64,000 nt of DNA from Nitratiruptor tergarcus DSM 16512 (GTDB lineage Bacteria; Campylobacterota; Campylobacteria; Campylobacterales; Nitratiruptoraceae): the NCBI RefSeq assembly GCF_027946175.1, contig NZ_AP026671.1:1054001-1118000 (forward strand). Direction: 5' to 3'. Shown here in pieces: positions 8,904 to 18,084 of this stretch; within the stretch, counting starts at the first letter, position 1; each line of letters begins with the position of its first letter. The position numbers and the translations under genes were made by a program. The notes under the pieces were generated by a model. It worked only from the letters and a program-made list of their open reading frames with translations. It was not told the DNA's origin and ran no database searches.

Positions 8904-9617
8904 TTATTTCATATTATGGTAAACGTTTTGCACATCGTCATTTTCTTCAAGTACATCAATAAGTTTTTCTACTTTCTCTGCTGTTGCATCATCTACATCG
9001 ATCTCATTTGAAGCTACAAGCCCCACGCTACTTTCTAAAATATTTGCCCCAACCTTTTCTACCGCTTCAAGTACGCTGTTAAAATCTGCTGGATCAGTTT
9101 CAATCACAAGCACTTCATCAAATTCGAGTATATCACTTGCCCCCGCTTCAAGAGCTGCTTCCATTATTGCATCTTCGTTTTCGCCACGTTCTACAGTGAT
9201 AACTCCCTTTTTCTCAAACATCCATGATACGCTTCCGCTTGTGCCCAAACTTCCACCACTTTTGCTAAATGCATGGCGTACTGCCGCTACAGTTCTATTC
9301 TTGTTGTCTGTAAGGCACTCTACCATGATAGCTACACCACCAGGCCCATATCCCTCATAGGTAATCTCTTCATATTTTACACCTGGAAGGTTACCACTCG
9401 CTTTATCGATTGCTCTTTTTATATTATCTTGAGGCATTGAGACCGCTTTTGCCCGCTCAATTGCAAGGCGCAGTGCTGCATTTGTTTCGGGATTCGGTCC
9501 TCCATCGCGCACAGCAGTCATGATATCACGCACTGCTTTGGTAAAGACTTTTCCCTTTTTCGCATCCTCTTTTGCTTTGATGTGTTTGACTTTCGACCAT
9601 TTATTATGACCGGCCAT
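8904..9617 (-). CDS. yebC: YebC/PmpR/TACO1-family protein
   Basis: A 237-aa full-length YebC family protein beginning [25 protein letters not shown], with [21 protein letters not shown] and [14 protein letters not shown] as in the family. Members act as DNA-binding regulators (PmpR) or as ribosome-associated helpers for proline stretches (YebC/TACO1); the sequence does not decide between them. It is divergent from nth, with a 57-base shared promoter region. Confidence 0.95.
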   Translation of the reverse strand: MAGHNKWSKVKHIKAKEDAKKGKVFTKAVRDIMTAVRDGGPNPETNAALRLAIERAKAVSMPQDNIKRAIDKASGNLPGVKYEEITYEGYGPGGVAIMVECLTDNKNRTVAAVRHAFSKSGGSLGTSGSVSWMFEKKGVITVERGENEDAIMEAALEAGASDILEFDEVLVIETDPADFNSVLEAVEKVGANILESSVGLVASNEIDVDDATAEKVEKLIDVLEENDDVQNVYHNMK

Positions 9618-9674
9618 AAAATCTCCTCATAGAAAAATTTAGGTAAAATTATATCAAAAACGAAAGGCTCACTT

Positions 9675-10322
9675 ATGGTACTGCGAAAGCCAAAAGAGAT
9701 AGAAGAGATAAAAAAAAGACTTTTAGAGCACTATCCCCAAGCCCATACCGAGCTCAAATATAAAAATCTCTACCAACTTCTCGTTGCAGTTATGCTCTCT
9801 GCACAGTGTACAGATAAACGCGTCAATATGATTACACCTACGCTTTTTGCGAGATATCCTGATATTCATACACTCGCTCATGCAGATATCGATGAAGTTA
9901 AAGAGATTATTAAAAGCTGCTCATTTTTTAACAACAAAGCAAAAAATCTCATCAAAATGGCACAAATGGTAGAAGAAAAATATGGCGGCAAAATTCCTGA
10001 AGATGAAAAAGAGCTTGTGAAACTTCCAGGTGTAGGACAAAAAACTGCGCATGTGGTTATGATTGAATACTTCAAAAAAAATCTCATGGCAGTTGATACT
10101 CACGTATTTCGCGTAGCACACAGACTAGGTCTCAGTGATGCAAAAACGCCACAAGCTACAGAGAAAGATCTTGTAGAGGCTTTCAAAACAGATCTCAATG
10201 CAATCCATCAAGCTATGGTACTTTTTGGGCGCTATATCTGTACAGCTAAAAATCCAAAATGCGATCAGTGTTTTTTGTATGATCTTTGTGAAAGTGAAGA
10301 TAAGAGAGAAATCAAAAAATAG
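9675..10322 (+). CDS. nth: endonuclease III
   Basis: A 215-aa base-excision repair glycosylase/AP lyase for oxidised pyrimidines. It shows the HhH-GPD core LPGVGQKTAHVVM (catalytic lysine in GQKTA), the catalytic aspartate in MAVDTHVFRV, and the C-terminal 4Fe-4S loop CTAKNPKCDQCFLYDLC. The length is typical. It is the only rightward gene in this part and converges with a lipoprotein gene 6 bases beyond its stop. Confidence 0.96.
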   Translation: MVLRKPKEIEEIKKRLLEHYPQAHTELKYKNLYQLLVAVMLSAQCTDKRVNMITPTLFARYPDIHTLAHADIDEVKEIIKSCSFFNNKAKNLIKMAQMVEEKYGGKIPEDEKELVKLPGVGQKTAHVVMIEYFKKNLMAVDTHVFRVAHRLGLSDAKTPQATEKDLVEAFKTDLNAIHQAMVLFGRYICTAKNPKCDQCFLYDLCESEDKREIKK

Positions 10323-10328
10323 CGCAAA

Positions 10329-10733
10329 TTAGATCTTTGTAAGGACCCATTTGCCATATCTTTTTTCAAATACTACATCATCGCAACGTTTTTTAATATC
10401 ATTTTTTTGAAAGTTATCAAATTTTTTCCCTAAGAGTGCTACGAGACCAAAATCAAATTTAGCAAAATGGGAGTTTGGATGTTTTTTGATATAGTCGACC
10501 AGACTCTCATAGCTTGTTAAGAAGCGAAATTGATAGCAAACCTTCGCAATGGCTCTTTTTTCATCTACTTTTTCAATCTTTACAACTTCTACACTTTGTG
10601 GCACCAAAATATCTATAGATGAGTAGGGCATAAAGTAGTTTACTACCTCATCAGCCACATACACACGCGACAACTCTCTGCTTCCACATCCAGTTAGCAC
10701 AAATATGAGAAGAAGAAAAAAGAGTCTTTTCAT
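10329..10733 (-). CDS. small hypothetical lipoprotein
   Basis: A 134-aa protein with a lipoprotein signal peptide and lipobox (LLLIFVLTGC, lipidated Cys16). The mature part contains two cysteines (VCYQF, KKRCDD) and no domain I recognise. Its start overlaps the stop of pepD as ATGA, so it is translated with that gene. It is the last gene of the long leftward operon from 16.9 kb. Function unknown. Confidence 0.75.
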   Translation of the reverse strand: MKRLFFLLLIFVLTGCGSRELSRVYVADEVVNYFMPYSSIDILVPQSVEVVKIEKVDEKRAIAKVCYQFRFLTSYESLVDYIKKHPNSHFAKFDFGLVALLGKKFDNFQKNDIKKRCDDVVFEKRYGKWVLTKI

Positions 10734-11965
10734 AATAGCTCTTGTAACATTGTATAAAGAGGTTCTATCGTTGCTATCTTTACACGCTCTCTTACAGAGT
10801 GGGGATTTTCTATCTCTGGGCCAATAGAAACTATCTGCATATCAGAATATTTTTGAGCAAATATAGCACACTCAAGCCCTGCATGAATTGCTGCAAAATC
10901 GACACTTTTACTAAACTTTAGATATTTTTCTCTTATCTCTTTTGCTAAAGGTGTAATTTGTGGTTTCCAAGCTGGATACTCATCTTCCCATTGGCAATTC
11001 CAATCTTGAAAAAAGCATCCATATTCACTTTTGAGACGCTGGAGTTTTTCTTGAGAGTTTGCTCTTAGGCTCACTTCAATAGTAAGCTCACTGCCTTGCA
11101 GGGAGATTTTTGCTAGATTTACACTCTCTTGAGGAATATTAAAATTTTTCTCCCACGATCTTACTCCATTTGCAAAAGCGCAAAGGGTCTGCACTAAAGG
11201 ATAATCAATTACTTCAAAAGCTTGGACTGTCTCAACTGTGAAGAAATCATTGTTCTTTAATTTTTTATCTGTAGCAATTAGAGCGTGCAAATGTACAGGA
11301 ATAGAGTTGCGTCGCTCGCCCGCTTTTATTGCTCCAACTGCAGCATCTTCTACAAAAAATGCAAACTCTTTGATAGCATTGGGGATATCTTTATCAATAT
11401 CCACACCACTATGACCGCCAGGAAAGTTTTTGGAAGTTACTTTATAAAAATTTTGCTGTGTAGCAGGAATATATCCTATATCTTTTTTAGCAATAAGATC
11501 AGCTCCACCTGCACAGCCTACATAAATCTTGCCAAACTCCTCACTATCAAGATTTATCATCTTCGTCGCTTGCAAATCTAAATCAAGGTTTTTAGCTCCA
11601 ATAAGTCCAATTTCCTCATTATTCGTAAAGAGAAATTCTGCCTCTTTTCCCTCTTCCATAAGTGCAAGCATCATTGCTACGCCAATACCGTTATCAGCAC
11701 CTAGTGAAGAGTCTTGTGCATAGAGATATCCATCCTTTTCGATACGCTCTATAGCAGGTGCTTTGCCAACACACACCATATCATAATGTGCTTGAAGGCA
11801 TATATCACGTCTATCTTTATAGCATAAAATATTACCAGCTCTATCAGATTGCACACAATATCCACAATCTTTTGCAAAATTTGCAATGAAGATGCGCAGC
11901 TTGGCAGTATTGCCAGAGCAGTGAGGAATCGTTACGATTTCAAGAAATATCTCTAGTACGCGCAT
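10730..11965 (-). CDS. pepD: aminoacyl-histidine dipeptidase (M20C peptidase)
   Basis: A 411-aa cytosolic zinc dipeptidase of the PepD type. It has IPHCSGNTAKLRIFI at the N-terminus, LQAHYDMV (zinc H and catalytic D), DSSLGADNGIGVAMML, FTNNEEIGLIGAK (catalytic E-E), NLDSEE, and GGHSGVDID. It is slightly shorter than the E. coli enzyme. It follows the host-attachment-family gene by 18 bases and overlaps the downstream lipoprotein gene. Confidence 0.92.
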   Translation of the reverse strand: MRVLEIFLEIVTIPHCSGNTAKLRIFIANFAKDCGYCVQSDRAGNILCYKDRRDICLQAHYDMVCVGKAPAIERIEKDGYLYAQDSSLGADNGIGVAMMLALMEEGKEAEFLFTNNEEIGLIGAKNLDLDLQATKMINLDSEEFGKIYVGCAGGADLIAKKDIGYIPATQQNFYKVTSKNFPGGHSGVDIDKDIPNAIKEFAFFVEDAAVGAIKAGERRNSIPVHLHALIATDKKLKNNDFFTVETVQAFEVIDYPLVQTLCAFANGVRSWEKNFNIPQESVNLAKISLQGSELTIEVSLRANSQEKLQRLKSEYGCFFQDWNCQWEDEYPAWKPQITPLAKEIREKYLKFSKSVDFAAIHAGLECAIFAQKYSDMQIVSIGPEIENPHSVRERVKIATIEPLYTMLQELL

Positions 11966-11983
11966 AGGGAGGGCAAACCTTCG

Positions 11984-12484
11984 TTAGAAGTGTTTGCCTT
12001 TTTCTTTAAAGATTTTAGGAAGTTCATTTTTATCTGTTTTTGTGAGATCCTCTTCAACATAGCGAAAGAGTTTATTAACAACATCTGGGTATTTTGCCTG
12101 TAGATCTTGCACTCTTTGCCAAACTCTTGAAAAGATATTCTCAGGAAGTGCTAGAAAATATTTTGGAGGATTATATTGTTCAACCATTTTCGCAATATCT
12201 TCTGCTATCACTTTTATCACATCCTCTTCCATCTTCTTTTCAAGTTCATGGCGCTCTCCTGCATTCCCTCCCATTTTACCAGCATCAGCTTTAAATCTTC
12301 CTGCTTCATCTGTAACAATATCTTGAAGCTTCCAGTGAGCTTCGACATAATCAACAGCGTTGACAAGATCAAGCTTAATATTTTCTGGCTTGAGTCCTGC
12401 TTCAGCTTCAAGATCTCTTGGATTTGCTTTGTAAACCTTCATCTCTCCAAGGTTTGATACGATTACTAAATCTCCAACTTTCAT
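11984..12484 (-). CDS. host-attachment-protein family (aeRF1/VLRF1-like) protein
   Basis: A 166-aa soluble protein resembling the family annotated as required for attachment to host cells, whose fold is related to the release-factor eRF1 domain. Typical features are the opening MKVGDLVIVSNLGEMKVYK, a central glycine/charged loop (GKMGGNAGERHELEKK), and YFLALPENIFSRVWQRV. The historical name is misleading for a free-living organism; the cellular role is not known. It sits between galU and pepD with short gaps. Confidence 0.7.
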   Translation of the reverse strand: MKVGDLVIVSNLGEMKVYKANPRDLEAEAGLKPENIKLDLVNAVDYVEAHWKLQDIVTDEAGRFKADAGKMGGNAGERHELEKKMEEDVIKVIAEDIAKMVEQYNPPKYFLALPENIFSRVWQRVQDLQAKYPDVVNKLFRYVEEDLTKTDKNELPKIFKEKGKHF

Positions 12485-12511
12485 TCTTATCCTTTTTTTC
12501 TTTTATTGTAG

Positions 12512-13336
12512 CTATTTTTGAGTAAATTTTTGATAAAAGTAGTTGGTAGCAGCAACATATCCTTCCACACTTCCACAATCAAAGCGTTCTCCTCTAAATT
12601 TATAGGCAATCACCATATTATTTTTTGCTTGAACTCTTAGAGCATCTGTGAGTTGAATCTCTCCGCCAGCTCCTGGTTTTATATCTTGTAAAATTTCAAA
12701 AATATCTGGTGTCAAGATATAGCGACCAATCACAGCAAGATTGCTCGGGGCTTCGTCAATAGATGGTTTTTCTACCATATCGCTCACCATATATACCCCT
12801 TCTTCTATCTCTTTGCCGCTAATAACGCCATATTTGCTAATATTCTCCTTCTCAACCTCCATAACAGCTACTATAGATGTACGATACTTTGTAAAAAGTT
12901 CCACCATTTGCGCTAAAACCCCTTTGCCCTCGCCTTCACACAAATCATCAGCCAATACCACACCAAAGGGCTCATTTCCTATAAGTGTCTCTCCTACTAA
13001 TACAGCATGCCCTAACCCTTTCATCTCTTTTTGTCTTGTATAGGCAAAAGTGTAGTTTTCCACCAAATTGCGAATATCTTTTAAAAGATACTCTTTTGAT
13101 GTACCTTTGATTTGATGCTCAAGCTCATAACTTATATCAAAATGATCTTCAATTGCCCTTTTGCCTCGCCCCGTAACAATAGCCATCGTATCCATACCAG
13201 CTTCAATCGCCTCTTCTACACCATACTGAATGAGAGGTTTATTGACGATTGGAAGCATCTCTTTTGGAATCGCTTTTGTTGCTGGCAAAAACCTTGTACC
13301 ATAACCTGCTGCTGGAAAAAGACATTTTTTAATCAT
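12512..13336 (-). CDS. galU: UTP-glucose-1-phosphate uridylyltransferase
   Basis: A 274-aa nucleotidyltransferase making UDP-glucose for surface polysaccharides. FPAAGYGTRFLPATKAIPKEM is the nucleotide-binding and catalytic loop. GLGHAVLVGE, FGVVLADDLC, VEKP and GEIQLTDAL follow the GalU pattern. Its ATG overlaps the stop of the upstream membrane-protein gene by 4 bases. AAATGATT-style coupling suggests it is part of the same operon as cobO and the TonB receptor. Confidence 0.96.
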   Translation of the reverse strand: MIKKCLFPAAGYGTRFLPATKAIPKEMLPIVNKPLIQYGVEEAIEAGMDTMAIVTGRGKRAIEDHFDISYELEHQIKGTSKEYLLKDIRNLVENYTFAYTRQKEMKGLGHAVLVGETLIGNEPFGVVLADDLCEGEGKGVLAQMVELFTKYRTSIVAVMEVEKENISKYGVISGKEIEEGVYMVSDMVEKPSIDEAPSNLAVIGRYILTPDIFEILQDIKPGAGGEIQLTDALRVQAKNNMVIAYKFRGERFDCGSVEGYVAATNYFYQKFTQK

Positions 13337-13884
13337 TTGCGCCTTTCAAAAGATTTTATAAATAGCATAATTATAACAACTTCCACTACTAAGAGCAGAT
13401 AGTGGAGCATATAGACCTGCTGCTGCTTTGATGCATCAACAATCTGATAGAAGATAAAACTTCCCACCATCCCAGCTAAGTAACCCACCTGTTTGCTTAC
13501 ATCTACTTTCGTCAATGCAACTGCTTTTTTGACTATAAGAGTCTCGGCACGCACCAAATAAGCACCAAACATAAATGTAAGCTGATAACCACTATATACT
13601 AAAAGTGCTGTCATGTAAGTATAGGGGTGCAGTAAAAAAATGATAATGAGTCCAAGCATTACAAGTTCTACAAAAATGCCTATTTGAAAGTAGCGTCTGA
13701 TTTTGAGAAGCACATCATAAAATTTTGCAATAAGAAGCATTCCAACTGCAAGCACAATTCCACCAAAAGAGAATATTGAGGGCTGCAAGGGAGTATAAAT
13801 CACAAAAATACTCCCTACTGAGAGCCCAGTAAAAAATGAATTAAAAAATTTATAAAAGATATAGTTTTTTAGACGCAGTCTCAA
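13333..13884 (-). CDS. polytopic membrane protein, function unknown
   Basis: A 183-aa protein with about five hydrophobic segments (for example SFGGIVLAVGMLLIAKF, IFVELVMLGLIIIFLL, LAGMVGSFIFYQIV, HYLLLVVEVVIIMLF) and few polar regions. It may be a half-size MFS-like protein, but I do not recognise a family with certainty. The start is TTG overlapping the stop of the TonB-receptor gene, and its stop overlaps galU. Placement after a BtuB-like receptor could hint at transport, which is only inference. Confidence 0.6.
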   Translation of the reverse strand: MRLRLKNYIFYKFFNSFFTGLSVGSIFVIYTPLQPSIFSFGGIVLAVGMLLIAKFYDVLLKIRRYFQIGIFVELVMLGLIIIFLLHPYTYMTALLVYSGYQLTFMFGAYLVRAETLIVKKAVALTKVDVSKQVGYLAGMVGSFIFYQIVDASKQQQVYMLHYLLLVVEVVIIMLFIKSFERRK

Positions 13885-15743
13885 AAGCTGCCCTCAATTC
13901 CTATATAAAAACTGCGTGGCTGCGCACCGTATCCGTAAACCTCTTGATAGCGTCTATTAAAAATATTTTGTACTCGTACATATCCTCTATAGTTTTTTGC
14001 AAACTGATAGGAGAGCAAGAGGTTTGTTACATTGTAATTGCCAGTTTTCTTACTTTTTGCAGCATCATCATAGCGTTTGCCTACATAGTAACCATTGATA
14101 TTGATAGTATGTTTTGCAGTAGGATACCAAGAAAGTGCATAGCTATAGCGTGTTTTAGCCCTGCGAGGAAGATAGTTACCTTGTGAATCTTTTGTTTGGA
14201 GGTAGGTAAAGCCAATTTGAGCAAAAATATCTTCTCCAACTGCTTGGCGATAGCTAGCTTCAACACCTTTAAACTTACTTGTACCAGGAAAATTTTTGTA
14301 GTATTCATCTCCATAGCTATTATAGTCTGGATCATACCAGTTGATAAGATCTTTTACTCGCTCTACAAAATAGACCAGTTTTACTCCATATGCTTCAATA
14401 CCAACATCATAGCTTCTACTCTTTTCTGGCTGGAGATTGAAATTGGCTTTTCCCCATGGATTTATCATTTTGATTTGGTTTGGAATATTGTATGCTTTGG
14501 CAATATTGGCAAAGAGATTCACATCTCCTAATGCATATTTTGCGCCAATCTTTCCTGTTACTTGGTTATCAAACTTATCATAAGCATCGTAGCGAACATT
14601 TTCTTGGAGTATCAAAGATCCAAAACGGTTAAAATTTGTAAAGTAGATATAGCTATCATCATAATCGATACTTCCACTTTTTGCTGCAGTATCGCTGTAT
14701 GCGCTCTTATATCTTTGTGATCCTCCTCCTAGTTGCAACTTTCCATTATCATAACGAAAAGTATCTCGCACCTCCACTGTACCTGTTTTACCCTCAAAAT
14801 AGTTAACACCCCAACTTGCATCTAAAAAGTAGCGTTTAGTCGTTGTAGAATCTAAATGGAATGAGAGATGGTGCTTTTGTAGTTCTTTTGATCCATTGAG
14901 AAAAATTGCATAGTATTTGAATTTATCATTATTGCGAGAGTTTGGATCTGGAGCAAAGCTTTTTGGATTGTACCCATCAGCTTCATTATACGCATTGATA
15001 TAAAAGCCACCAGTATCTAACGAAAAGCTCTCTGCATTATACTCTACTTTAAAGCGAACATTTCTATTGATATAGCCATCACTCTCATAATCTTTTGGAT
15101 TTTTACGATAAGGTGTAATTGCAGAAAACCCATCAGTTTTATAGTAACTCATATCGAACACATAAGAGAACCTCTTTGTTAAAGAGTCTGCCAAATAGAG
15201 TGCTGCTTTTGTAGTACGAAAGCTGCCTCCCATTATATCAATACTCTTTTGGGCTTTTGTTTTCGTAATAATATTGATAACACCTGCAGCAGCATCAGCA
15301 CCCCAAATTCCACTTTGGGCACCTTTGATAATCTCAACCCTTTCGATATTTTGTAAAAGAAGATGCTCAGAAGATGGACCACTTATATTGGAAGGATCGT
15401 TAAATCTTACTCCATCGATGAGAATAAGTACTTTGTCGTTTGCTAAGCCTCGCAAATAAATTGCATTTGCCTTACCCGGGCCACCATTGCTACTTTGCGT
15501 CACTCCTACTGCGTATTGCAAAAGATCTTTTAAGCTTTCTATCCCCAGCTCTTCTAATTCTTGTGTATCGATGACTTCGATATCGTCACTCACATCCTCT
15601 ATCGATTCGCTCGATTTACTTGCACTTACAACCACTTTTTGGATCTGTGCAATTTGTGAAGCCTCAGCTTGCAATACTACCGTTGAAACAGTTGCAGCAA
15701 TTGCAGCAAGAGAGAAGTACTTCCTTTTAAATCCTTTTGCCAT
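13881..15743 (-). CDS. TonB-dependent outer-membrane receptor, BtuB-like
   Basis: A protein of about 620 aa: signal peptide ending at LQAEAS, a plug domain (VVVSASKSSESIEDV as TonB-box region, VLILIDGVRFNDPS, IERVEIIKGAQSGIWGADAAAGVINIIT), then a 22-strand-type barrel ending in aromatic Phe (FYIGIEGSF). The frame opens 15 codons further up, but GAAGGAG sits before the ATG at 15743. Lying 34 bases downstream of cobO, it is probably a cobalamin receptor, though no cobalamin riboswitch was seen. The ligand call is inference. Confidence 0.85.
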   Translation of the reverse strand: MAKGFKRKYFSLAAIAATVSTVVLQAEASQIAQIQKVVVSASKSSESIEDVSDDIEVIDTQELEELGIESLKDLLQYAVGVTQSSNGGPGKANAIYLRGLANDKVLILIDGVRFNDPSNISGPSSEHLLLQNIERVEIIKGAQSGIWGADAAAGVINIITKTKAQKSIDIMGGSFRTTKAALYLADSLTKRFSYVFDMSYYKTDGFSAITPYRKNPKDYESDGYINRNVRFKVEYNAESFSLDTGGFYINAYNEADGYNPKSFAPDPNSRNNDKFKYYAIFLNGSKELQKHHLSFHLDSTTTKRYFLDASWGVNYFEGKTGTVEVRDTFRYDNGKLQLGGGSQRYKSAYSDTAAKSGSIDYDDSYIYFTNFNRFGSLILQENVRYDAYDKFDNQVTGKIGAKYALGDVNLFANIAKAYNIPNQIKMINPWGKANFNLQPEKSRSYDVGIEAYGVKLVYFVERVKDLINWYDPDYNSYGDEYYKNFPGTSKFKGVEASYRQAVGEDIFAQIGFTYLQTKDSQGNYLPRRAKTRYSYALSWYPTAKHTININGYYVGKRYDDAAKSKKTGNYNVTNLLLSYQFAKNYRGYVRVQNIFNRRYQEVYGYGAQPRSFYIGIEGSF

Positions 15744-15777
15744 TTTTGCTCCTTCATTGAAATAGAAGGAAATTATA

Positions 15778-16269
15778 CTAAAACTCAAAACCTTCTCGCG
15801 CTGCTACTCCTGTATCAAAATAGTGTTTGATTTTCTTCATCTCTGTTACGAGATCTGCAATCTCTATCAGCCTCTTTGTAGCACCTCTACCTGTTAGTAC
15901 TAGTTCACACTGGGCTTGTTGCATAAGATCTATTATCTCCTCTTCATAGAGCAGTTTAAAATGCATCGCTACTATGATTTCATCTAGCACAATTAGATCG
16001 TAACCCTTTTGCAGTGCCTCCTTTGCTCGCTGATATTGCCTTTGCACCATCGCTTTTTGCTCTTGCGATGGAGCATCAACGATAAATCTCCCATCCCACT
16101 CCCTATCTACCTCAATTCCTAGGCTCTGCAATACTGCAATTTCACTGGAATGCATTCCTTTCATAAACTGCATAAAGAGCACGCGTTTTTTAGCTCCCAC
16201 TGCACGTATTGCCAAACCAACTCCAGCTGTTGTTTTGCCTTTACCATCACCAGTGTAGATCTGAATCAC
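15778..16269 (-). CDS. cobO: cob(I)yrinic acid a,c-diamide/cobalamin adenosyltransferase
   Basis: A 163-aa CobO/BtuR-type ATP:corrinoid adenosyltransferase that forms adenosylcobalamin precursors. It has the P-loop IYTGDGKGKTTAGVGLAIRA, the Walker-B-like YDLIVLDEIIVAM, and LVLTGRGA, and ends FDTGVAAREGFEF as usual for the family. Its start overlaps the stop of the upstream exported-protein gene (4 bases). It is followed by a TonB receptor, and metH elsewhere in the window needs cobalamin. Confidence 0.95.
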   Translation of the reverse strand: MIQIYTGDGKGKTTAGVGLAIRAVGAKKRVLFMQFMKGMHSSEIAVLQSLGIEVDREWDGRFIVDAPSQEQKAMVQRQYQRAKEALQKGYDLIVLDEIIVAMHFKLLYEEEIIDLMQQAQCELVLTGRGATKRLIEIADLVTEMKKIKHYFDTGVAAREGFEF

Positions 16270-16877
16270 TGCGATACCTTGATGACAATATCATCAAAAA
16301 CTGCTTGCGAGCTACCAGAGGCTACAACTCCTACTCCACCCGCTCTTTTTTTGAGATTTGTGAGTTTTGCAACCTCTTTTTCATCTATAAAAATAGTCGC
16401 ACTATCTCCACAATAGGCAACTTTTAGTACTTTAGGCTTTTCACTTAAAGAGAGCTTTTTTTCAAGAAGCAGTTTTGGTTTTTTGTTTTCAACCTCCTCT
16501 ACAATAAGTTTATTGTTTTTAAAATCGATGCTTACTGCATAATAGTTTTTGCGATCTCTTGCTCGAAAAAGCACTCCAGCATTTTTTTTGCTGAGGATTT
16601 TTGCTTGGCATACCCCATTGGTAAAATACTCATCTTTTGTAAAGAAGATATTTTTCTCATCTGCTCTATTACCTCGCGGATATTTTATAAAAAGTCTTTT
16701 CTTCTCATCTACCTCCCAGATACCTGGAAAAGATTTACCGCTACAGCTCACAATCCAGCCAAAAGGAAGTTCTCCTTTTTGTACATTTGCAAAATCCATC
16801 GTAACAACTTTTTGAAAATGTTCACACTTTCCAAACAAAAAGCTTGCCAATAAAGCTATAAATACAACTCTTTTCAT
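16266..16877 (-). CDS. exported protein with concanavalin-like (laminin-G/DUF1080-type) fold
   Basis: A 203-aa protein with a signal peptide (MKRVVFIALLASFLFG). The mature part reads like a jelly-roll carbohydrate-binding or glycosidase-accessory domain: FANVQKGELPFGWIVS, NAGVLFRARDRKNYYAVSIDF, TIFIDEKEVAKL, AGGVGVVASGSSQAVFDDIVI. It begins the leftward operon running to 10.3 kb. A TATAAT box lies about 25 bases upstream and AAAAGGAG precedes the ATG. The ligand is unknown. Confidence 0.7.
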   Translation of the reverse strand: MKRVVFIALLASFLFGKCEHFQKVVTMDFANVQKGELPFGWIVSCSGKSFPGIWEVDEKKRLFIKYPRGNRADEKNIFFTKDEYFTNGVCQAKILSKKNAGVLFRARDRKNYYAVSIDFKNNKLIVEEVENKKPKLLLEKKLSLSEKPKVLKVAYCGDSATIFIDEKEVAKLTNLKKRAGGVGVVASGSSQAVFDDIVIKVSQ

Positions 16878-16940
16878 ACGACTCTCCTTTTTTGGTATTA
16901 TACCTTGTAGCTAGTTTATTATAAATTTTGAGGAAATAGT

Positions 16941-17102
16941 ATGTGTTTAATAGTAACAACTCTTTTTCTTGTACTCACTTTCTGGGCACTCATGCAAAAA
17001 GATTTTACAGCTGCTGCCCTTTATGCAAGCATTGCACTGCTCTTTGGTGCTTTAATGGTTTGGAATATCAAAAAAACTTGGAAAAGTCGTCATAAAACTT
17101 GA
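16941..17102 (+). CDS. 53-aa membrane protein overlapping the mutY 3' end
   Basis: A short frame starting ATG at 16941 behind GAGGAAAT. The product has two hydrophobic helices (LIVTTLFLVLTFWALM and AAALYASIALLFGALMVW) joined by QKDFT, with a basic tail KKTWKSRHKT, so both ends probably face the cytoplasm. It runs on the opposite strand to mutY and overlaps its last 35 bases tail to tail. Helix length, basic C-terminus and ribosome site make a real gene likely. Function unknown. Confidence 0.6.
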   Translation: MCLIVTTLFLVLTFWALMQKDFTAAALYASIALLFGALMVWNIKKTWKSRHKT

Positions 17103-17994
17103 GAGCTTTTTTCACTAGTGTTGGTAAATGGGCATTACGCGCTTTTGCTAAATCCATCCATATAAAATCTCCTTCAACTTCTTCAGCGTAGCAGTAAACG
17201 GTAATTGCATATTTTGTATAGTTGTGTTTGAATGTTCCAAGGAGCTTCTCTTTTTTCTTTGCTTCAGGCAAAAGCAGCATACCTTTGTACATAGAGCCTT
17301 TGGAATACGTAAGTGCAATTTTTTTATCTTTGATAAAAAGAGCATAGTGAAGATCGAGTCTTTCATGCTCTCTTTTTCCTTTACTCCAGTACGTTTGTGG
17401 CTCGTTTTGCCCTTTGCAACTCTTTTGTAATGGACAATTTTCACACTTTGGATTTTGCACACATACAAGACTTCCAAGATCCATAAGTGCAAGATTGTGC
17501 TCTTTAGGAGAGGTTTTATCTAAAAATTCGCTAGCTTTTTGCCATATCTCTTTTTGCGAGCCAGTAAGTGCAAAGAAGCGCCGCAAAACCCGCTCAATAT
17601 TCACATCCACTACAGGAACTGACTGGTTAAAAGCAAATGAAGCAATTGCATGGGCAGTATATTTGCCTATTCCTGGCAGTTTTTGCAGCTCTTGAATATT
17701 TTTCGGTAATGTATCTACAAGCTCCGCAACTTTTTTCATAGCAAGTGCTCTACGGTAATACCCAAGGCCACTCCATTGGGCTAAAAGCTCCTCATCACTT
17801 GCCATGCGAAGGCTTTGTAGTGTAGGAAATTTTTGCAAAAACGGCTCATACTTTTGCAGCACCCGCTCTACTTGTGTCTGCTGGAGCATTATTTCGCTCA
17901 CATAGATATGGTAAGGATTATCTGTTTGGCGCCAGGGAAGATCGTGGCGCCCATGTTGCTTAAACCATCTTAGAAGCATGAGAGTTTTTCCCAT
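17068..17994 (-). CDS. mutY: A/G-specific adenine glycosylase
   Basis: A 308-aa repair enzyme removing adenine opposite 8-oxoguanine. HDLPWRQTDNPYHIYVSEIMLQQTQ contains the catalytic Glu. LPGIGKYTAHAIASFAF is the helix-hairpin-helix, VVDVNIERVLRR the catalytic Asp, and CVQNPKCENCPLQKSC the 4Fe-4S loop. A reduced Nudix-like C-terminal domain (about 190-300) follows and is shorter than in E. coli, as is common in this phylum. It is divergent from the BrnT module. Confidence 0.95.
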   Translation of the reverse strand: MGKTLMLLRWFKQHGRHDLPWRQTDNPYHIYVSEIMLQQTQVERVLQKYEPFLQKFPTLQSLRMASDEELLAQWSGLGYYRRALAMKKVAELVDTLPKNIQELQKLPGIGKYTAHAIASFAFNQSVPVVDVNIERVLRRFFALTGSQKEIWQKASEFLDKTSPKEHNLALMDLGSLVCVQNPKCENCPLQKSCKGQNEPQTYWSKGKREHERLDLHYALFIKDKKIALTYSKGSMYKGMLLLPEAKKKEKLLGTFKHNYTKYAITVYCYAEEVEGDFIWMDLAKARNAHLPTLVKKALKFYDDFSKFF

Positions 17995-18048
17995 TGGATT
18001 TTATTATTTCGTTATACTGAAAAATTATTATATCTTAAAACTTTTGTA

Positions 18049-18077
18049 TTGACTATATATGTACATTTTGTTATTAT
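18049..18077 (+). promoter_or_regulatory. strong promoter of the BrnT-type TA operon, giving a nearly leaderless mRNA
   Basis: TTGACT at 18049-18054, a 17-base spacer, and TATTAT at 18072-18077. Transcription should start about 18084, exactly at the ATG at 18085, so the toxin mRNA would be leaderless. The palindrome ATGTACAT in the spacer is a candidate operator for the ribbon-helix-helix antitoxin. Confidence 0.6.
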
Positions 18078-18084
18078 AGTTCAC

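Noticed and set aside
13881-16940. Cobalamin riboswitch upstream of the BtuB-like receptor
   Set aside because: Only 34 bases separate the receptor from cobO and the genes upstream overlap; the 63-base region before 16877 is too short and shows no B12-box-like structure.
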